A DNA stretch of 64,000 bases, taken from positions 310,001 through 374,000 of the forward strand of contig WAEK01000010.1 of the NCBI GenBank assembly GCA_011634665.1, written 5' to 3'. The stretch is from Mortierella sp. BCC40632 (Eukaryota > Mortierellomycota > Mortierellomycetes > Mortierellales > Mortierellaceae). The first letter of the stretch is position 1. Every line of letters starts with the position of its first letter. The translations under genes and the position numbers were made by a program. Shown in pieces: positions 40,520 to 51,107 of the stretch. The notes under the pieces are model-generated. The model was given only the letters and a program-made list of their open reading frames with translations. It had not been told where the DNA came from and ran no database searches.

Positions 40520-41486
40520 ATGCCAAAGAATAAAGGAAAGGTAAACGCAAAGCCTCCGTATTAGAGATAACATAAAAAAAAAAAAACGTAGCGCCACTCA
40601 ACTCTTTCTGACTCTTTTGTTTCCCTTCCCCCTCCTCTTTTCCTAAAAAAACAACAACAACAACAACAACGATAATGGTGATCTCATAGGGAGGAAAGAA
40701 CCGAAGACGTGGAAAGAACGAGAACGAAGACGAGAAGCGTGAACTGGTTTTCAAGGAAGATGGTCAAGGTATGGGAGATGTCTTTTTTTTTTTTTTTTTT
40801 TTTTTTGTTTTCATAGGAGAGTTTGATAGAGCTGTTTCAATTCTGCGGTCTCTCTTTCTCTCTCTCCCCCTATATATATTAACTCTTTATTTCTCTTCTT
40901 CTTCTTCTTATCATGTCATTCGCCAACAGAATATGCTCAAGTCATTAAGATGCTCGGAAACGGTCGTGTAGAGGCACAATGCTTTGATGGCGAGAAGCGT
41001 CTTGCACATATTCGTGGAAAGATGAGGAAAAAGGTATCTTTTAATCTTTCTCCGACGCTTCCTAATAGTCTGCTGGAGGAAGAGGAAGAGGAGGCGACAT
41101 TCTCGACAACCAAAGGACAGGAATCTTTTTCTTTCTTTCTTTCTTTTTTTATCAGGATCCTTTTATCCAACAAAAACTACCCTCGTCCATCGACTGTCCG
41201 AGATGCACTAAAAAATTATCCGCAGGAAAGGATATGCACCCCCTTTTGTCCAACCACAAGTGGGGAGGGAAGGATGTGGGAAAGCTTACATGACCTCTCC
41301 TGCAGCTCTATCAGGGACCAATTCACTTTTGATCGGACCAGTCAACGACCTTCCTGCACTTGGACCCAGACCATTGGGACAAGGACCTTAATACGACCAA
41401 ATGAAGAGTCCACCGACATGAAAAGCCAACGATGGTCTCTTTTCTCTTTCTTCCAAAAACAAAACGCTGACCTCTGTCAACTTGTC

Positions 41487-41523
<37 letters not shown>

Positions 41524-41787
41524 AAATTTACTATAGGTCTGGATCAACCAGGGCGACATTGTCTTGATCTCGCTTCGTGATTTCCAGGATGAAAAGGCCG
41601 ATGTCATTCTCAAATACAACACGGACGAGGCTCGTAACCTGAAGGCCTACGGCGAGTTGCCCGAGAGTGGTAATTTTTTTTAAAAAAAAAAAATCTCGAT
41701 CTTGGGTTGGAATGATAGGATCGATGAGCAATTCTAGTCGGTCAAAGTACTAACGATACCCCATTTTCTTTCTATCCTTTCTTTCCT

Positions 41788-41826
<39 letters not shown>

Positions 41827-41907
41827 TTAGCTAAAATCAACGAGACGGATACCTTCCAGGGTGACGAGGAGGAGGCCGACATTGAGTTCGACATTGACGA
41901 GATCTAA
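40520..41907 (+). CDS. TIF11: Translation initiation factor eIF1A
   Basis: Exons are 40520-40540, 40690-40768, 40930-41033, 41537-41669 and 41831-41907; phases agree and the protein has 137 residues, close to the usual 144-153. eIF1A binds the 40S A site, promotes scanning and start-codon choice with eIF1, and contacts eIF5B through its C-terminal tail. The basic N-terminal tail ([17 protein letters not shown]), the OB fold ([40 protein letters not shown]) and the acidic C-terminal end ([10 protein letters not shown]) are all present. The first exon has only seven codons. Intron 3 is long (503 bp) with a GT microsatellite near 41491-41519, and intron 2 has a T tract. Confidence 0.97.
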
Positions 41908-42245
41908 CTTTCTTTCTTTTGTCCACTAGGACAGAAAGGGACCTCTTTTTTTTTTTTTTTTTTTTTTTCCTCCTCTTTTCTATCCTTTCCACATTTTCTT
42001 TTTCACACACTTTTTGTTGTCTGTTGTAATACATCCATAAAAGCTCTATCACATTCTTGATAAATGACTTGCATGTTTCTTCTTCTTTTTTTTTTTTTTT
42101 TTTCTTTGAATGGAGCAAACTATTATCCAAAGGCTGAGGAGGAGTAAAAGAGAGGGGAGAGGAGGAAAGGGAGAAGAAAGCGCTTACTGGATCTGATCTG
42201 GGTAGAGGGGTTATTTTTTTTTTTAATGAAATATGCAATCTTCTC
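41908..42245. other. Convergent 3' interval of eIF1A and EFM4
   Basis: The two genes end toward each other here. T tracts at 41946-41968 and 42087-42104 and GA-rich DNA fill the space. Nothing else was seen. Confidence 0.55.
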
Positions 42246-43447
42246 TTATGCAGATGGGGTACTCGTGTTCTTCTTTTTGAAAATGACGCTGGATATCGTT
42301 TGTCCCACTACACCTCCGAATCGGAATGTTGGATATTTAATATGGGACTCGTATTCGAATACTAGGTGGATCGTATTCAAAACAAAACAAAAGGAGGGAG
42401 GTTTTTTTTTTAGTCCGCAGTCATTGCCATTGGTCTAGTCCTGAAAAAAAGAATAGAAAAAGAAAAAGAAGCGCTTCTTACCATGAGAGAACCGCTGGAT
42501 CAACTCATCTTGTGTCCAATTACAAGAGGTGATCAACAGGCGGCCATCGTCCTGCATCAGATTGGCCACCTTTTTAGGGTACCGTTCTGCCAAGTCTTCC
42601 ATATCATTGTCATCCTCTGCCAGAATCACCTTGTCTTCAGAAGAAGAGGTCTGGTCCTTTGATTCTTCCAAAGCTGCTGCCGAGGCTACAAGAGCATCCC
42701 GTTTCTTTTTTTGATGCAAACTAATCGCGTCATAGGTTCCTTTGTCGAGCATCACCTGGAATCGTTTCAAGTCCTCTCCTGTAGTAGAAGATCGACGCCA
42801 GTTTTGAGTCTCTTCCGTGTCCTTATCAGTCAAGAAATCAACCGCCGCATAACGAATGACTTGATCCACTTCCCGGTCCGTGGCCACTGCCTGAGCAAGT
42901 CGAATCGCAGCAGGAGAGTAATCGATGCCTGTCAAGTCTTCAAAACCGAGTTCTGCAAGATCCAGAAGAAGGTGACCATTGCCACAGCCTAGGTCAAGGA
43001 CGGAGCAAGTCTCCTTGCAATCCTCGTAGTGTTCCTCGACCCAATCCACCATTTTCATCGCACTATCCTCGCCGAACCTAGGAAGGGGGTAGTAGTAAGG
43101 AGTTGGAGAAACAAAGAGTTAAGAGAGAGAGATGGAAAAAAAAAATGAGGAATAGAGAAAGCCTTCTCCTCTCTTTACCAGATCTCGCCAATATCGCCAT
43201 GGTCCTCGAAATTGGTGTTTTCTCTTTCGTAGATCCGGTCCCAGCTGTAGCCGAAAAGAAAAAAAAAAAAAAAGTCTGGTTCAACATTCCGTGGGCATTG
43301 ATGGCGTGAATCCTTTGATGCTAGACAGCTGAATTTGAATTGAGAGCGAGAAAGAGAGATGAAGTCCCGTTTGCCCCATTACTATATCTGGGTTCCAAGC
43401 TCGGAAGGTTCAAAGTCTGGCAGTGGAATGTTGGATTCGCTCGACAT
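42246..43447 (-). CDS. EFM4: Protein-lysine methyltransferase EFM4-like
   Basis: Minus-strand exons are 43447-43383, 43244-43179, 43077-42482 and 42361-42246; all phases agree and the protein has 280 residues. EFM4 (METTL10 in animals) methylates a lysine of translation elongation factor 1A in the cytosol. The N-terminus carries the family pattern SELGTQ-YWDRIYERE and DHGDIGEIWFGED. SAM motif I is VLDLGCGNGH, followed by the GIDYS acidic loop, YDAISL, the SCNWTQDEL motif and the C-terminal KYPTFRFGG and GQT. A Ser/Glu/Asp-rich insertion (about residues 165-200) between YDAISL and the last strands is longer than in yeast. An A tract sits in intron 1. Confidence 0.92.
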
Positions 43448-43590
43448 GCTTGAAAGAAAAGAAGGTGATCAGCTCCATCGCCCAAGAAAAAAAAAAGCGC
43501 TTTATGCGGGGGAAAGAAAGAAAAAAAAAATCGGGGGCTTATCTCATAAGAAAATCTATCGACTCTATCGAACAGGGTTCAACTACACTA

Positions 43591-45293
43591 TTACTGTTCT
43601 TGTTCAGTAATGACAAAGTCGCTACCTACTCCCAATGATACCACTCTACCAGGCATGGCCGCTTCCAATGCCGACTTGGATTTCCATCCTGAACAATGTC
43701 CTGGAGCCATAAATGAGGGATTCACGGTCAACATGTCCCTAACCGTTTCTATCATTGGATTTTTGTACAGGCAAATTCTGGTTGGTTAGAGAGAAGGAGA
43801 GAGATTGAACCCGTGTCACATTTTCCTTCAAAGAAAGAAAAGAAAGAAACGATTGCAACATACCAGCGATCCTGGTTTCGACCGAGGAACCCGCAAGGTG
43901 GAACCCTCCAATGACAAAAAACAATTCATTGTCTTTGGAGGCAGAAGGGGCCGCAAACACCTTTTGGACATCCTGACACACGTTGATCACACCTGCATGA
44001 CTACATCCTGTCAGAATCACAAGTCCCTTGTTCTTGACCTTGGCCACCAAGTAACGTTCATCCATAATCTCGGGTTCTGAAGACCAAGCACCTGCGGCGT
44101 CCGACCATCGGACATGATTTGGAATCCCGGTTTCATAGGAGGTCACTCTAGGAATCAATCCAGAGACACCAAAGAATCCCTCACAGATGGTATGAGCCTC
44201 GTCATGTTTGGTGACTTTGGCGCCTTTGGCTTCCAGAGCGTCAAAAGAAGGATCCTTGCCCCAAGCAACATATTCGATCAAAGGTTTTTCCGAAGATGGC
44301 TCTTGACCAGGAGGAGGCAATCGTGTCAAACATGCGCCTCTTTGATCAGGTCGGTCTGGGTGAAGATCCACGACGACTATTTTGTTGCGAGCATGATAAA
44401 AGAGGATTAGTAAAAAAGAAAAACAAGAAAGAAAAGAAAGAAAAGAAAGACGCGATCTGGAGCAATGGACCTATCCTCTTTGGTTGAGGAGCCAAGAAAT
44501 ACATACACACATGCACACACACACACACACACACACCAAACACAAACAAATCCTTTACCTTGACCAGCTACGTGCTGACCTTGACGAGCCTCACGACACT
44601 TGTCAACAGCTGCAAGCATTCCTCCTGAATGGTCAATGTGCCAATGAGAAAGGACAATCACTTCAATCTTTTCAAATTCTAGCTCAAGTCGCTTGGCATT
44701 CTCGAGAAAAATCGCCGATTGTGGACCTGTATCAAAAAGGACTCGATGCTCTACATTGTCCTTGATACCAGTCTAGACTCGGGACAAGAGAAAGGGGGGG
44801 AGGAGGAGAAAAGAGGGAGAAAGAGAAGGAGAAAGAGTATGTGTGATTGTGTGGTGCGGATGTTTGCGCGTGCGTGAGTGGAAAAGATTTCAATTGCTTG
44901 TCTCGATTTTTTTTTTTTTTTTTTTTTTGGAAGGTACCAAGCGTGAGAAAAGGACATACATACACAACAAAAAAAAAAAAAAAAAAAAATTCTCACCACA
45001 AGAATGGACAGACCATGCGCTCCACAGCAAAGGTCCATAAAATCATACGCGACTGAACGAACATGCGGTTCATCCGGAGAATGGCCTGGGTGAGGATGAT
45101 GAATGCCATGTTCGTCCACGTTGGATTTTTCTCGATCAATGTTACGAAGGTCCTTGAACAATCTTGCGGCCTGAGACGTCCAGCCAAGTTCCTTTGGGAC
45201 TGAAGACATGGTGTCGACCTCATTATCGACCACAATCGTGAGCCGAAGCGCGTCGAGTTCGACTAGATCTGGGAAGGCGTTTGGGGTGGTCAT
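43591..45293 (-). CDS. Metallo-beta-lactamase-fold hydrolase, dihydropterin-phosphate-synthase-like
   Basis: Minus-strand exons are 45293-44997, 44772-44559, 44376-43864 and 43748-43591, in phase, 393 residues. Metal ligands are visible: SHWHIDHSGG (HxHxDH), GCSHAG, GGFHL, and PGHCSGWK near the end. This set and the overall order fit the group annotated as 7,8-dihydropterin-6-methyl-4-(beta-D-ribofuranosyl)aminobenzene-5'-phosphate synthase-like. That name comes from an archaeal methanopterin enzyme and is unlikely to be the fungal reaction. It may act as a hydrolase on a small phosphate ester. The acceptor for the last exon (43749) was chosen because it gives the conserved RIAETV...VNPSFMAPGHC run; other acceptors meet stops. 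T and A tracts flank the donor of intron 1. Confidence 0.87.
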
Positions 45294-45894
45294 TTTTTTT
45301 TTTTAGGGGATGAGGTTCTACAAGAGGTGAAAGTAAGGTGGGAGAAACAAGTTTAAAAAAAAGAAAAAAAGAAAAGAAAGGAAAAGAAAAAGAAAAAGAA
45401 AAAAAAAAGGTGAAGGAGAAAGTAGAAAGTAAAGAAGAAAAAGTGAGGAGAAAGGCAAGGGATAAATAAATAAAAAAAAGAGAGAGATGTCCTGAGCCTG
45501 GACTTGAGTCAATTTAAGAATGGGCGTATCTGTCCATCGATGAGCATACTGCGCAATTCATGGGGCTCGAAGTCAGTAATCACCTTATTTCTGATCCGTC
45601 ATCCTTTCCCCCTCCCCATCGTTGGGGCTTCGCCCACGACCATTTTTTTTTTTTTGGATAAAGTCAAAAAAAAAGAAAAAAAAAAAACTTTGGAACATGG
45701 TTTTACGCCACTTTCTTTCTTTCTTTTTTTTTCCGCAGTTTTTCTACTCACTCCATCCTTCACTTTGATCCTTCATTTCTCATCTTTCATCCTCAATCTG
45801 GGGCACAAAACAGATGGGAAGCATCCCTTCCTTCCTTCCTTATTGGGGATGAGAAAAAACAGGCGATGGCGAGGAGGGCGCCGGAGCAAAAAGT
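45294..45894. other. Intergenic, no gene seen
   Basis: A-rich purine DNA (45350-45480) upstream of the MBL-fold gene, T/A tracts at 45643-45656 and 45665-45688, and CTTT/CTTC runs. It holds the MBL-fold promoter. A TTTTT run just past the tRNA end (about 45887-45891 on the minus strand) would serve as a Pol III terminator. Confidence 0.5.
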
Positions 45895-45967
45895 GCTTGC
45901 GCCAGGGTTCGAACCTGGGACCTTGTCTTAGTGAGAGACATGTGATAACCAACTACACCACGAAAGC
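45895..45967 (-). tRNA. tRNA-Val (CAC)
   Basis: The 73-base minus-strand sequence folds as a cloverleaf: acceptor GCTTTCG/CGCAAGC with one U-C mismatch at pair 5, D arm like other eukaryotic valine tRNAs (GTGTAGTTGGTTATCAC, containing box A), anticodon stem TGTCT/AGACA, loop CTCACTA giving anticodon CAC, and a perfect 5-bp T stem around GGTTCGAACC (box B). A TTTTT run follows 4-8 bases downstream. The base after the anticodon is T instead of a purine, and with the acceptor mismatch this hints at a weakly expressed or decaying copy. No intron. Confidence 0.8.
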
Positions 45968-46066
45968 AGCACCATTGAACGTCGAGTTCATCCTTCGGTT
46001 CCTGGTTCCTAGGGTCCTTCCACATTCCTAGAAATATGCCATTAAATCCTATATTGATAGGAAATA

Positions 46067-46165
46067 GGGAGTGAGCGCGGCTGAGGCGGGTGAGCCTTCC
46101 TTAGTTGGTAAAGCTTCCCGCCCCGCTTCCTCGGGGCCCGGGTTCGAGTCCCGGTAGAGGCGAAC
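46067..46165 (+). mobile_element. SINE-like copy with tRNA-related promoter
   Basis: It begins GGGAGTGAGCGCGGCTG, a string repeated at 46908. It then holds a box-A-like TTAGTTGGTAAAGC and an exact box B GGTTCGAGTCC (46141-46151) with a T-arm stem CCGGG/CCCGG and matching 3' AGAGGC. The anticodon arm has only a six-base loop and the acceptor is imperfect, so it is not a working tRNA. It may be the head of a tRNA-derived SINE or a tRNA pseudogene. Its right end is not defined. Confidence 0.55.
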
Positions 46166-46882
46166 AGAATTAGTTGGACGCAATTAATTTTGGGAACCAT
46201 GGAAAAGTGATACGGAAAATTTCTAAGTTTTTTCTACTTGTGCTCGGGGCCAAGGCTAAGATTTAACTCCGCATCTACCCTGGTGGCAGGTGTAGCACCA
46301 GGTCCCAAGAGCTGTCCTCTCCAGCTCTTCCAGTCCCCCTTACAAAGCACTCCCCAACCCCGGAGCATGACTAGGACGGTCCTAGAAGTGCAAGTGGGAA
46401 ATGGTAAATCTTAGGAATTGAAAGTATCACACAGGAGATAGGCTCCCTGGCTTCGGCGAAAAAAATTGGCCTCACATGGCTATGTAGGGAATAGGCACAG
46501 CGACCTAATCATGCAAACAGTTTGGTGGTGCCGCTGTCTCCAAGCCTATGGTTTGCAAGTGGGTTGCTGAAAGAACAGCAACCATACTTTGAAAAAAATG
46601 AACTACTTGAGGGCCGCAGACGAAACACGAGAGATGGGGAAGTCAAGAAATATGTCGGATCGAGACTTTAAGAGACTGAGTCAAATGTACACTGGGAGGC
46701 CACACAGGATGCGCCCGCCGAAGCAAGACCAAGGACGACCAAGGAAGGCCTACAGCAAGGGCACGCGAGAATATATCAACACACAACCACCGTAGATTTC
46801 CGGGACAAATAGGAAAATCCTAACTCTCAAGAGCAACCCATTTGTAATAAATCATAGACCCCAATATTGTGGTGTCATAGTG
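46166..46882. other. Unassigned sequence, possibly mobile-element remains
   Basis: Mixed-composition DNA with no recognised gene. The frame at 46589-46795 is basic and short, without family features. An A run at 46883-46907 may be the poly(A) tail of an element whose body lies here. Confidence 0.35.
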
Positions 46883-47101
46883 AAAAAAAAAAAAAAAAAA
46901 AAAAAAAGGGAGTGAGCGCGGCTGGAGGAAGATCCCTCTACTTGGGTTGGCCAAGTCCCTGCTTCCGGGGCCAGTTGCCATGTGTAGCTGCCGTGGTTAC
47001 GAGAGGATTGCCATCGCTATGGGGCCGACCTGGATTAGCTCTTCACTTGTGTAGTTATCTTGGCAGAAACAGATTGTTGAAAAAAAAAAAAAAAAAAAAA
47101 A
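46883..47101 (+). mobile_element. Second SINE-like copy bounded by poly(A) tracts
   Basis: After an A tract (46883-46907) the sequence restarts with the same GGGAGTGAGCGCGGCTG head as 46067. It continues with a diverged version of the same body (CTTGGGTTGGCCAAG and GCTTCCGGGGCC against TTAGTTGGTAAAG and GCTTCCTCGGGGCCC). It ends in a second A tract (47080-47101). Head at one side and A tail at the other is the layout of a plus-oriented SINE of about 195 bp. Confidence 0.55.
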
Positions 47102-47479
47102 CGTCGCAGTGGACGCTTGGTTAATAAAAGCCGGTTATTGCTGTTTGCAGACCCTCAAAGACCTCTGCTGACACCAACATCCTCCAATGAGACCTAGGCA
47201 TTCCCCAATTCCTAGTGCAATCCTCAATGCTTCTTCCATAACCTCAGTTACCCCTCTCTACTGTCACTTGTTTTCTCCCTTTCTCCCCTCTCTCCCTATC
47301 CTCTAATCCCTGTCTCATCCCATCTTCCCTTCCATTTAGTCTAATTATACTTAGCTGTGCCGCCCTACCAACAAAAGGCAAACAACCTGTCCGACGTACT
47401 CTTATTATGGAGAAAGGGGCCAATAACTCGACTAGCCTATTCACTAATTTTCAGTGGCTGCAGGATACCTTGACGGAAA
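47102..47479. other. Unassigned sequence before the Fanzor relic
   Basis: Nothing recognisable. It could contain more of the Fanzor relic, too decayed to see by eye. Confidence 0.35.
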
Positions 47480-47932
47480 TTGCCGACAAGGAGAGGGGCA
47501 GGGGGACAACAAGTAGTAAAAGAAACATAGGAGATACTGCCAAGTGTTGAAGACTGATGAGTTCCAGGCGAGCAAGACAAGTGTGCTCATTTCGGTCAGA
47601 TAAAGCTTGCCCGATTATGGAGGATTGTGAATGGAAAAGCGAAGGTGGTGAGGATAGATGGAGCTGAAGAGTACTTTAGCGCTGAGCGTCCGTCGTCCCG
47701 GGTCGGGTACACGATCAATGGACGAGATAGGAGTGCAGCAATGGGCGATAACGATATCTCGGGGGACGTCTCAATGATTCAACCATCAGGTTCTTGGGTC
47801 GTTCTCAAGACTTTTACTGGCCAATGTCCTTTCTCAACTCCAACAACACTGGTCAAATACTAGAACTCAAATGCTCCTAATATCCAAGTGAATGCCATCG
47901 ACGTTCCCGACAGCTTTTGGACAATGGTAGGG
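47480..47932 (+). pseudogene. Fanzor (eukaryotic TnpB-like) C-terminal relic, copy A
   Basis: This aligns to the last third of the Fanzor copy at 53-57 kb at both DNA and protein level. Seen are a decayed RGGNKLR equivalent, then TGATGAGTTCCAG (DEFQ, the DEY motif), a shifted frame with a QIKLAR segment, then VVRIDGAEEY, VGYTINGRDRSAAM (the third RuvC motif) and a tail ending at GGACAATGGTAG near 47932. The first zinc-ribbon cysteines are lost, and at least one frameshift and several stops separate the pieces, so it is dead. No upstream part was found. Confidence 0.75.
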
Positions 47933-48522
47933 CACACAGTTCCTTAAACCGACTCACATCGTCCTCGCTTCTTACTGCACAATATTTCCTTCTCATCCGA
48001 ATTTTTTTTGTTTGTGATTGAACCATTCTACTCGTCCGTCTCCACGAGCAACTCATTTAGGGGAGAAAGGTTGTGAATAGATGAAGAAGTTACAAAATAG
48101 AAGCATCGGGGAGAATGAGAAAAAGAAGTAAAAAGAGTCATGATGGAGAAGGAACGAAGAGGAAGAGGGATCGCGTGGGAGTGCCAAGAAAGAGTGGGCG
48201 AAGGCGAAGGCGAAGGAGGTGTGTGTGTTTGCAGGACGCGCCAAACCCATTTGGAAATAATCCCCGCACAGACCCCCTCCCCCTTGCCTCTTCTCTGCCT
48301 TGCCTTGCAGACATCAAAGTAGAGAGTCTTGTTCCTCCTGTGAAGAAGAAAAAAAAAAAAAAAAAAAAAGTGGCGGAGGTGAAGAGATGAGAATAAAATA
48401 GAAAGCCTCTTGGCTTTTCATTCCGTCTCTGCTGCAACCTTTGACGCACTATCACCGCCCCTCCCCTTTCCTTCTCTCATCTCTCCATTTCTCTAGCACA
48501 CTTCATTGCCTTTGTATCGACC
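47933..48522. other. Intergenic, no gene seen
   Basis: Contains GAAGGC/GGCGAA repeats near 48190-48215 and an A tract at 48350-48369. No gene was supported. Confidence 0.45.
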
Positions 48523-49089
48523 ATGTCCACCCTGGGTCATGACTACAAGAACACTGTCGATAGACTGCAACTGGCAAAGAAAAGAAAGGAAAGAAAGGAG
48601 AGAAAGAAAATGAGAAAACAGCACGAAGTATCCTCTCCATTTTTACCACAGTTCGAGGAGCAAGAAGCCTCCAATGGGTTATCGATGGCAATGGTACCAA
48701 GTTCAGATGCAAATAATCAAGCCCAAGTGGATTCAAAGTTCAGGAGGGATGGATCAGATTCACCATCGACAGAGAACTGGCTAGTTCCTGATAACTGTCC
48801 ACCGCCAGACGATGAGTTCCCGGACTTTATTCTCATCTCGTTTCTTTTCATCCTCTTTCTCTTCCTTCTCTTCCTTGGCTTCATCTTTCTACTCTCAATC
48901 GCCTTTATTTTCATCCTCTCTTTTCTCTTTCAGATCCTCTTTGGAGGAATCTTGATCATTATCGTCAGCGCCGCCCAGTTGGCCAGTGAATTCAATCGCT
49001 CCAAAGGAAGACTCGAGGGTAATGTAAAGACAGAAGGAGGAAGCCCTGTGAGTCTATTCGTTTTTTTAGCTTTGTGTTATTATTTTTCG
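48523..49089 (+). CDS. Hypothetical protein with hydrophobic C-terminal half (uncertain)
   Basis: The plus frame starts MSTLGHDYKNTVDR, runs through a Lys/Arg-rich coiled stretch and a Ser/Asp-rich middle, then about 60 strongly hydrophobic residues (two candidate membrane segments) and QLASEFNRSK. The hydrophobic part comes from a TTC/CTT-rich stretch. On the opposite strand the same DNA reads Glu/Lys-rich with a protein-like FGAIEFTGQLGG, so the true coding strand is open. A donor-like GTGAGT at about 49048 could end an exon. I do not recognise a family. Confidence 0.3.
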
Positions 49090-49477
49090 TAGCAAACGGA
49101 TTCTCTCTCCAGCAGAACGCACCGAAAAAAAAAGAAAAAGAAAAAGAATAGAAAAGAAATAAATGTCCGGGGTATGTTGAAAGCAAAGCGATTCCTGATT
49201 GTGATTTGAAGCACTGCTAGATTTGATTTCCTCTCACCAAGCGATCTGTTTGAGTACTCAGATCCATGTTGTATACGCAGGTCGTGAAGTACCAATCACC
49301 CAGGTGATCTAGCCTTATTCATTCGTGGCCTTTTTGTTAACGAGGGCCCCACGTGGGCATGCAGAGTTTATGGAATACCGGGGCTACTGCCCTGTTGTCA
49401 CTTGGGCCATAACAGGATCTAGCCCTGCAAATAATCACTAAATAGTTCTACCTAATGTCCAGATACTCTGTTCGCCA
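49090..49477. other. Intergenic, no gene seen
   Basis: A-rich at 49125-49160, otherwise mixed sequence. No feature was supported. Confidence 0.45.
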
Positions 49478-49879
49478 TCACCCACGTCGCATGAGTGGTC
49501 GTAATGCCAGCTCCCTACGCGACCTGTTGCGCTCATTCGTCGTCTTTTTGCCCTCTTGGTCCATCGCTAACACTTTTTTCCAACTCCCTAGCCGCTCCAT
49601 CACCTCCAGCTTTCTCTTTCCAAGGTAGTACTCATGCACAGTACGGTCTGCTTCATCGTATGCCTCCTTGAGGTTCGGCTTCTGCCTCAGCGGATTGTTC
49701 AAGTCAGAGAAATCTCCACAGCTACCTTGGTGTCCGTCAGTACCGTTGCGTCTCCCAGCGTGTTTGCTCACTGCAGAGATTCCTATCGACTTTTCCCAAC
49801 TCATTGTGGTGTCACACCGTTGGCCCCAGATCTGCTTTCTACCATACTCCTCAATGGCCTCAAAGAACCGTGTCGCCAT
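49478..49879 (-). CDS. Unrecognised 133-residue ORF
   Basis: This open minus-strand frame starts MATRFFEAIEEYGRKQ and is rich in charged residues, with a helical segment (LKEAYDEADRTVHEYYLGKR) and a basic end. Its codon composition is balanced and it is not built on a repeat, which favours real coding origin. It lies among truncated mobile-element genes, directly downstream of the XPG-like pseudogene on the same strand, so it may be a remnant of the same element. No function can be given. Confidence 0.4.
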   Translation of the reverse strand: MATRFFEAIEEYGRKQIWGQRCDTTMSWEKSIGISAVSKHAGRRNGTDGHQGSCGDFSDLNNPLRQKPNLKEAYDEADRTVHEYYLGKRKLEVMERLGSWKKVLAMDQEGKKTTNERNRSRRELALRPLMRRG

Positions 49880-50081
49880 TTACTTTGCCGTAGTCCTGAT
49901 AAGTTTTGGTACAGAATATCGGCGAGATGGAATGTGTGGTTTATTCAAGGGCTAGGGTCAGTATTTATACTGGCCCTGCTAAGCCAGCCTGGGGAGTAAA
50001 AATGGCCCTGTCTGCAGCTCTCGCTGCAGACAACCTATAAACGTCTCTTCTGGCTCTCTATTTAGGTTCCTATATATCGAC
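49880..50081. other. Short gap between the ORF and XPG-like pseudogene
   Basis: No feature. It probably contains the breakpoint that truncated the nuclease. Confidence 0.4.
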
Positions 50082-50784
50082 TTAGCCTAGAGAAATGCTG
50101 TGATCTACAACACCAAGAACCGTCAACTGGTCCCGCGTAATTCCAAGGGTTTGTAGAACCTCAGGGATATCGTAGACTAGGACCTTGCTCCTCTTGAAGG
50201 GTCGCCAAATCTTGGTGATACCACTGTAAACAAGGGCATCACTGTCGCGAGTGAGGACAATGTCTGTGCCACCACAGGCCTTTGCGATCTCCAAGTCTGC
50301 CTCAGTAGACGACAAGACCACCGTCCACCCTTTGCTTCCTAGGAATGTCATGGCTGCCTGCCTCACATTCAAGGGCCACTCAAAGGTTTGCCTGAGACGT
50401 TTCTTGAAATCCAGGTGGAGTTGTCTGCGCACTCGTTTTCCGTCTTGGAGTCGACGAGTAAATGTCGCCAGGCATTCATTAGCCTTTCCGTAAGTTATCA
50501 TGCGTGCTTTTTTTTCTTTGTGTGTGAGTCGCGGCCTTCTCAAGCGTGTGGGCCCCGTCCAGATAGAGAATCGAGGAGTCCTTTCCCAATATTCGTTCAA
50601 GTTCAACGCTCAACCGCTCATGAGCCATGTCCGCCGAGTAGCTCATGTAAAGGTGCCGGATGAGGTTGTAGAACGTCCCTTGGATATCGACTAAAATCAT
50701 TTGAGACTGAGTATCTGGCATATTCAACTCCAAGGGTTGGTAGCCCTTGGAGTTTAATAACGTCCAGAGGCCCTGGATGCCCAT
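50082..50784 (-). pseudogene. Truncated XPG/FEN-type PIN-domain nuclease
   Basis: The start MGIQGLWTLLNSKGYQPL (50784) is the N-terminal region of the XPG/FEN1 family; MILVDIQGTFY gives the first metal-binding Asp. The I-region follows: EADLEIAKACG and TDIVLTRDSDALVYSGI with the acidic cluster E, D, D. These nucleases cut branched or looped DNA with two metal ions. Two defects are seen. The frame shifts by one at a run of eight A (T at 50508-50515), between TQRKK and KARMITYGKANE. The protein also ends at LTVLGVV plus seven unrelated residues, just where the helix-turn-helix with SGNDY should begin. The frameshift could be a sequencing error in a homopolymer; the truncation could not. Confidence 0.8.
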
Positions 50785-51107
50785 TGTTAGACTACATAGT
50801 TTCAAGTGACAGGAGAATGACATGTTAATATTGGGATTGTAGAATATGCAACTTCGTGGAGTGTAAGCAGAATGAAAGCTTACCGGGCAGCACTCTCTCG
50901 ATACAGAGGAGGTAGGGGAGTGGAAAGGATGGAAATGGGAAGAGGGGTGGATAGGAAGTGAGAAAAACTAATGTGAGGGATGTAGTGAAAAGAATTGATG
51001 CGGGGAAGAGAGGTATTTATCCCTTGAGAGTTGTGTGGAAATGGTGATCGTGGCACGGATCCCTTTTGTCTCACAAACTTCAATTCCACACTGGCCACCG
51101 CTATTGT
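50785..51107. other. Upstream region of the XPG-like pseudogene
   Basis: No gene was seen. It is the only place for the promoter of the nuclease if it was ever expressed here. Confidence 0.4.

Noticed and set aside
46093..46161. Functional tRNA on the plus strand
   Set aside because: Acceptor stem has mismatches at its inner pairs and the anticodon loop has six bases; better explained as a SINE or pseudogene.
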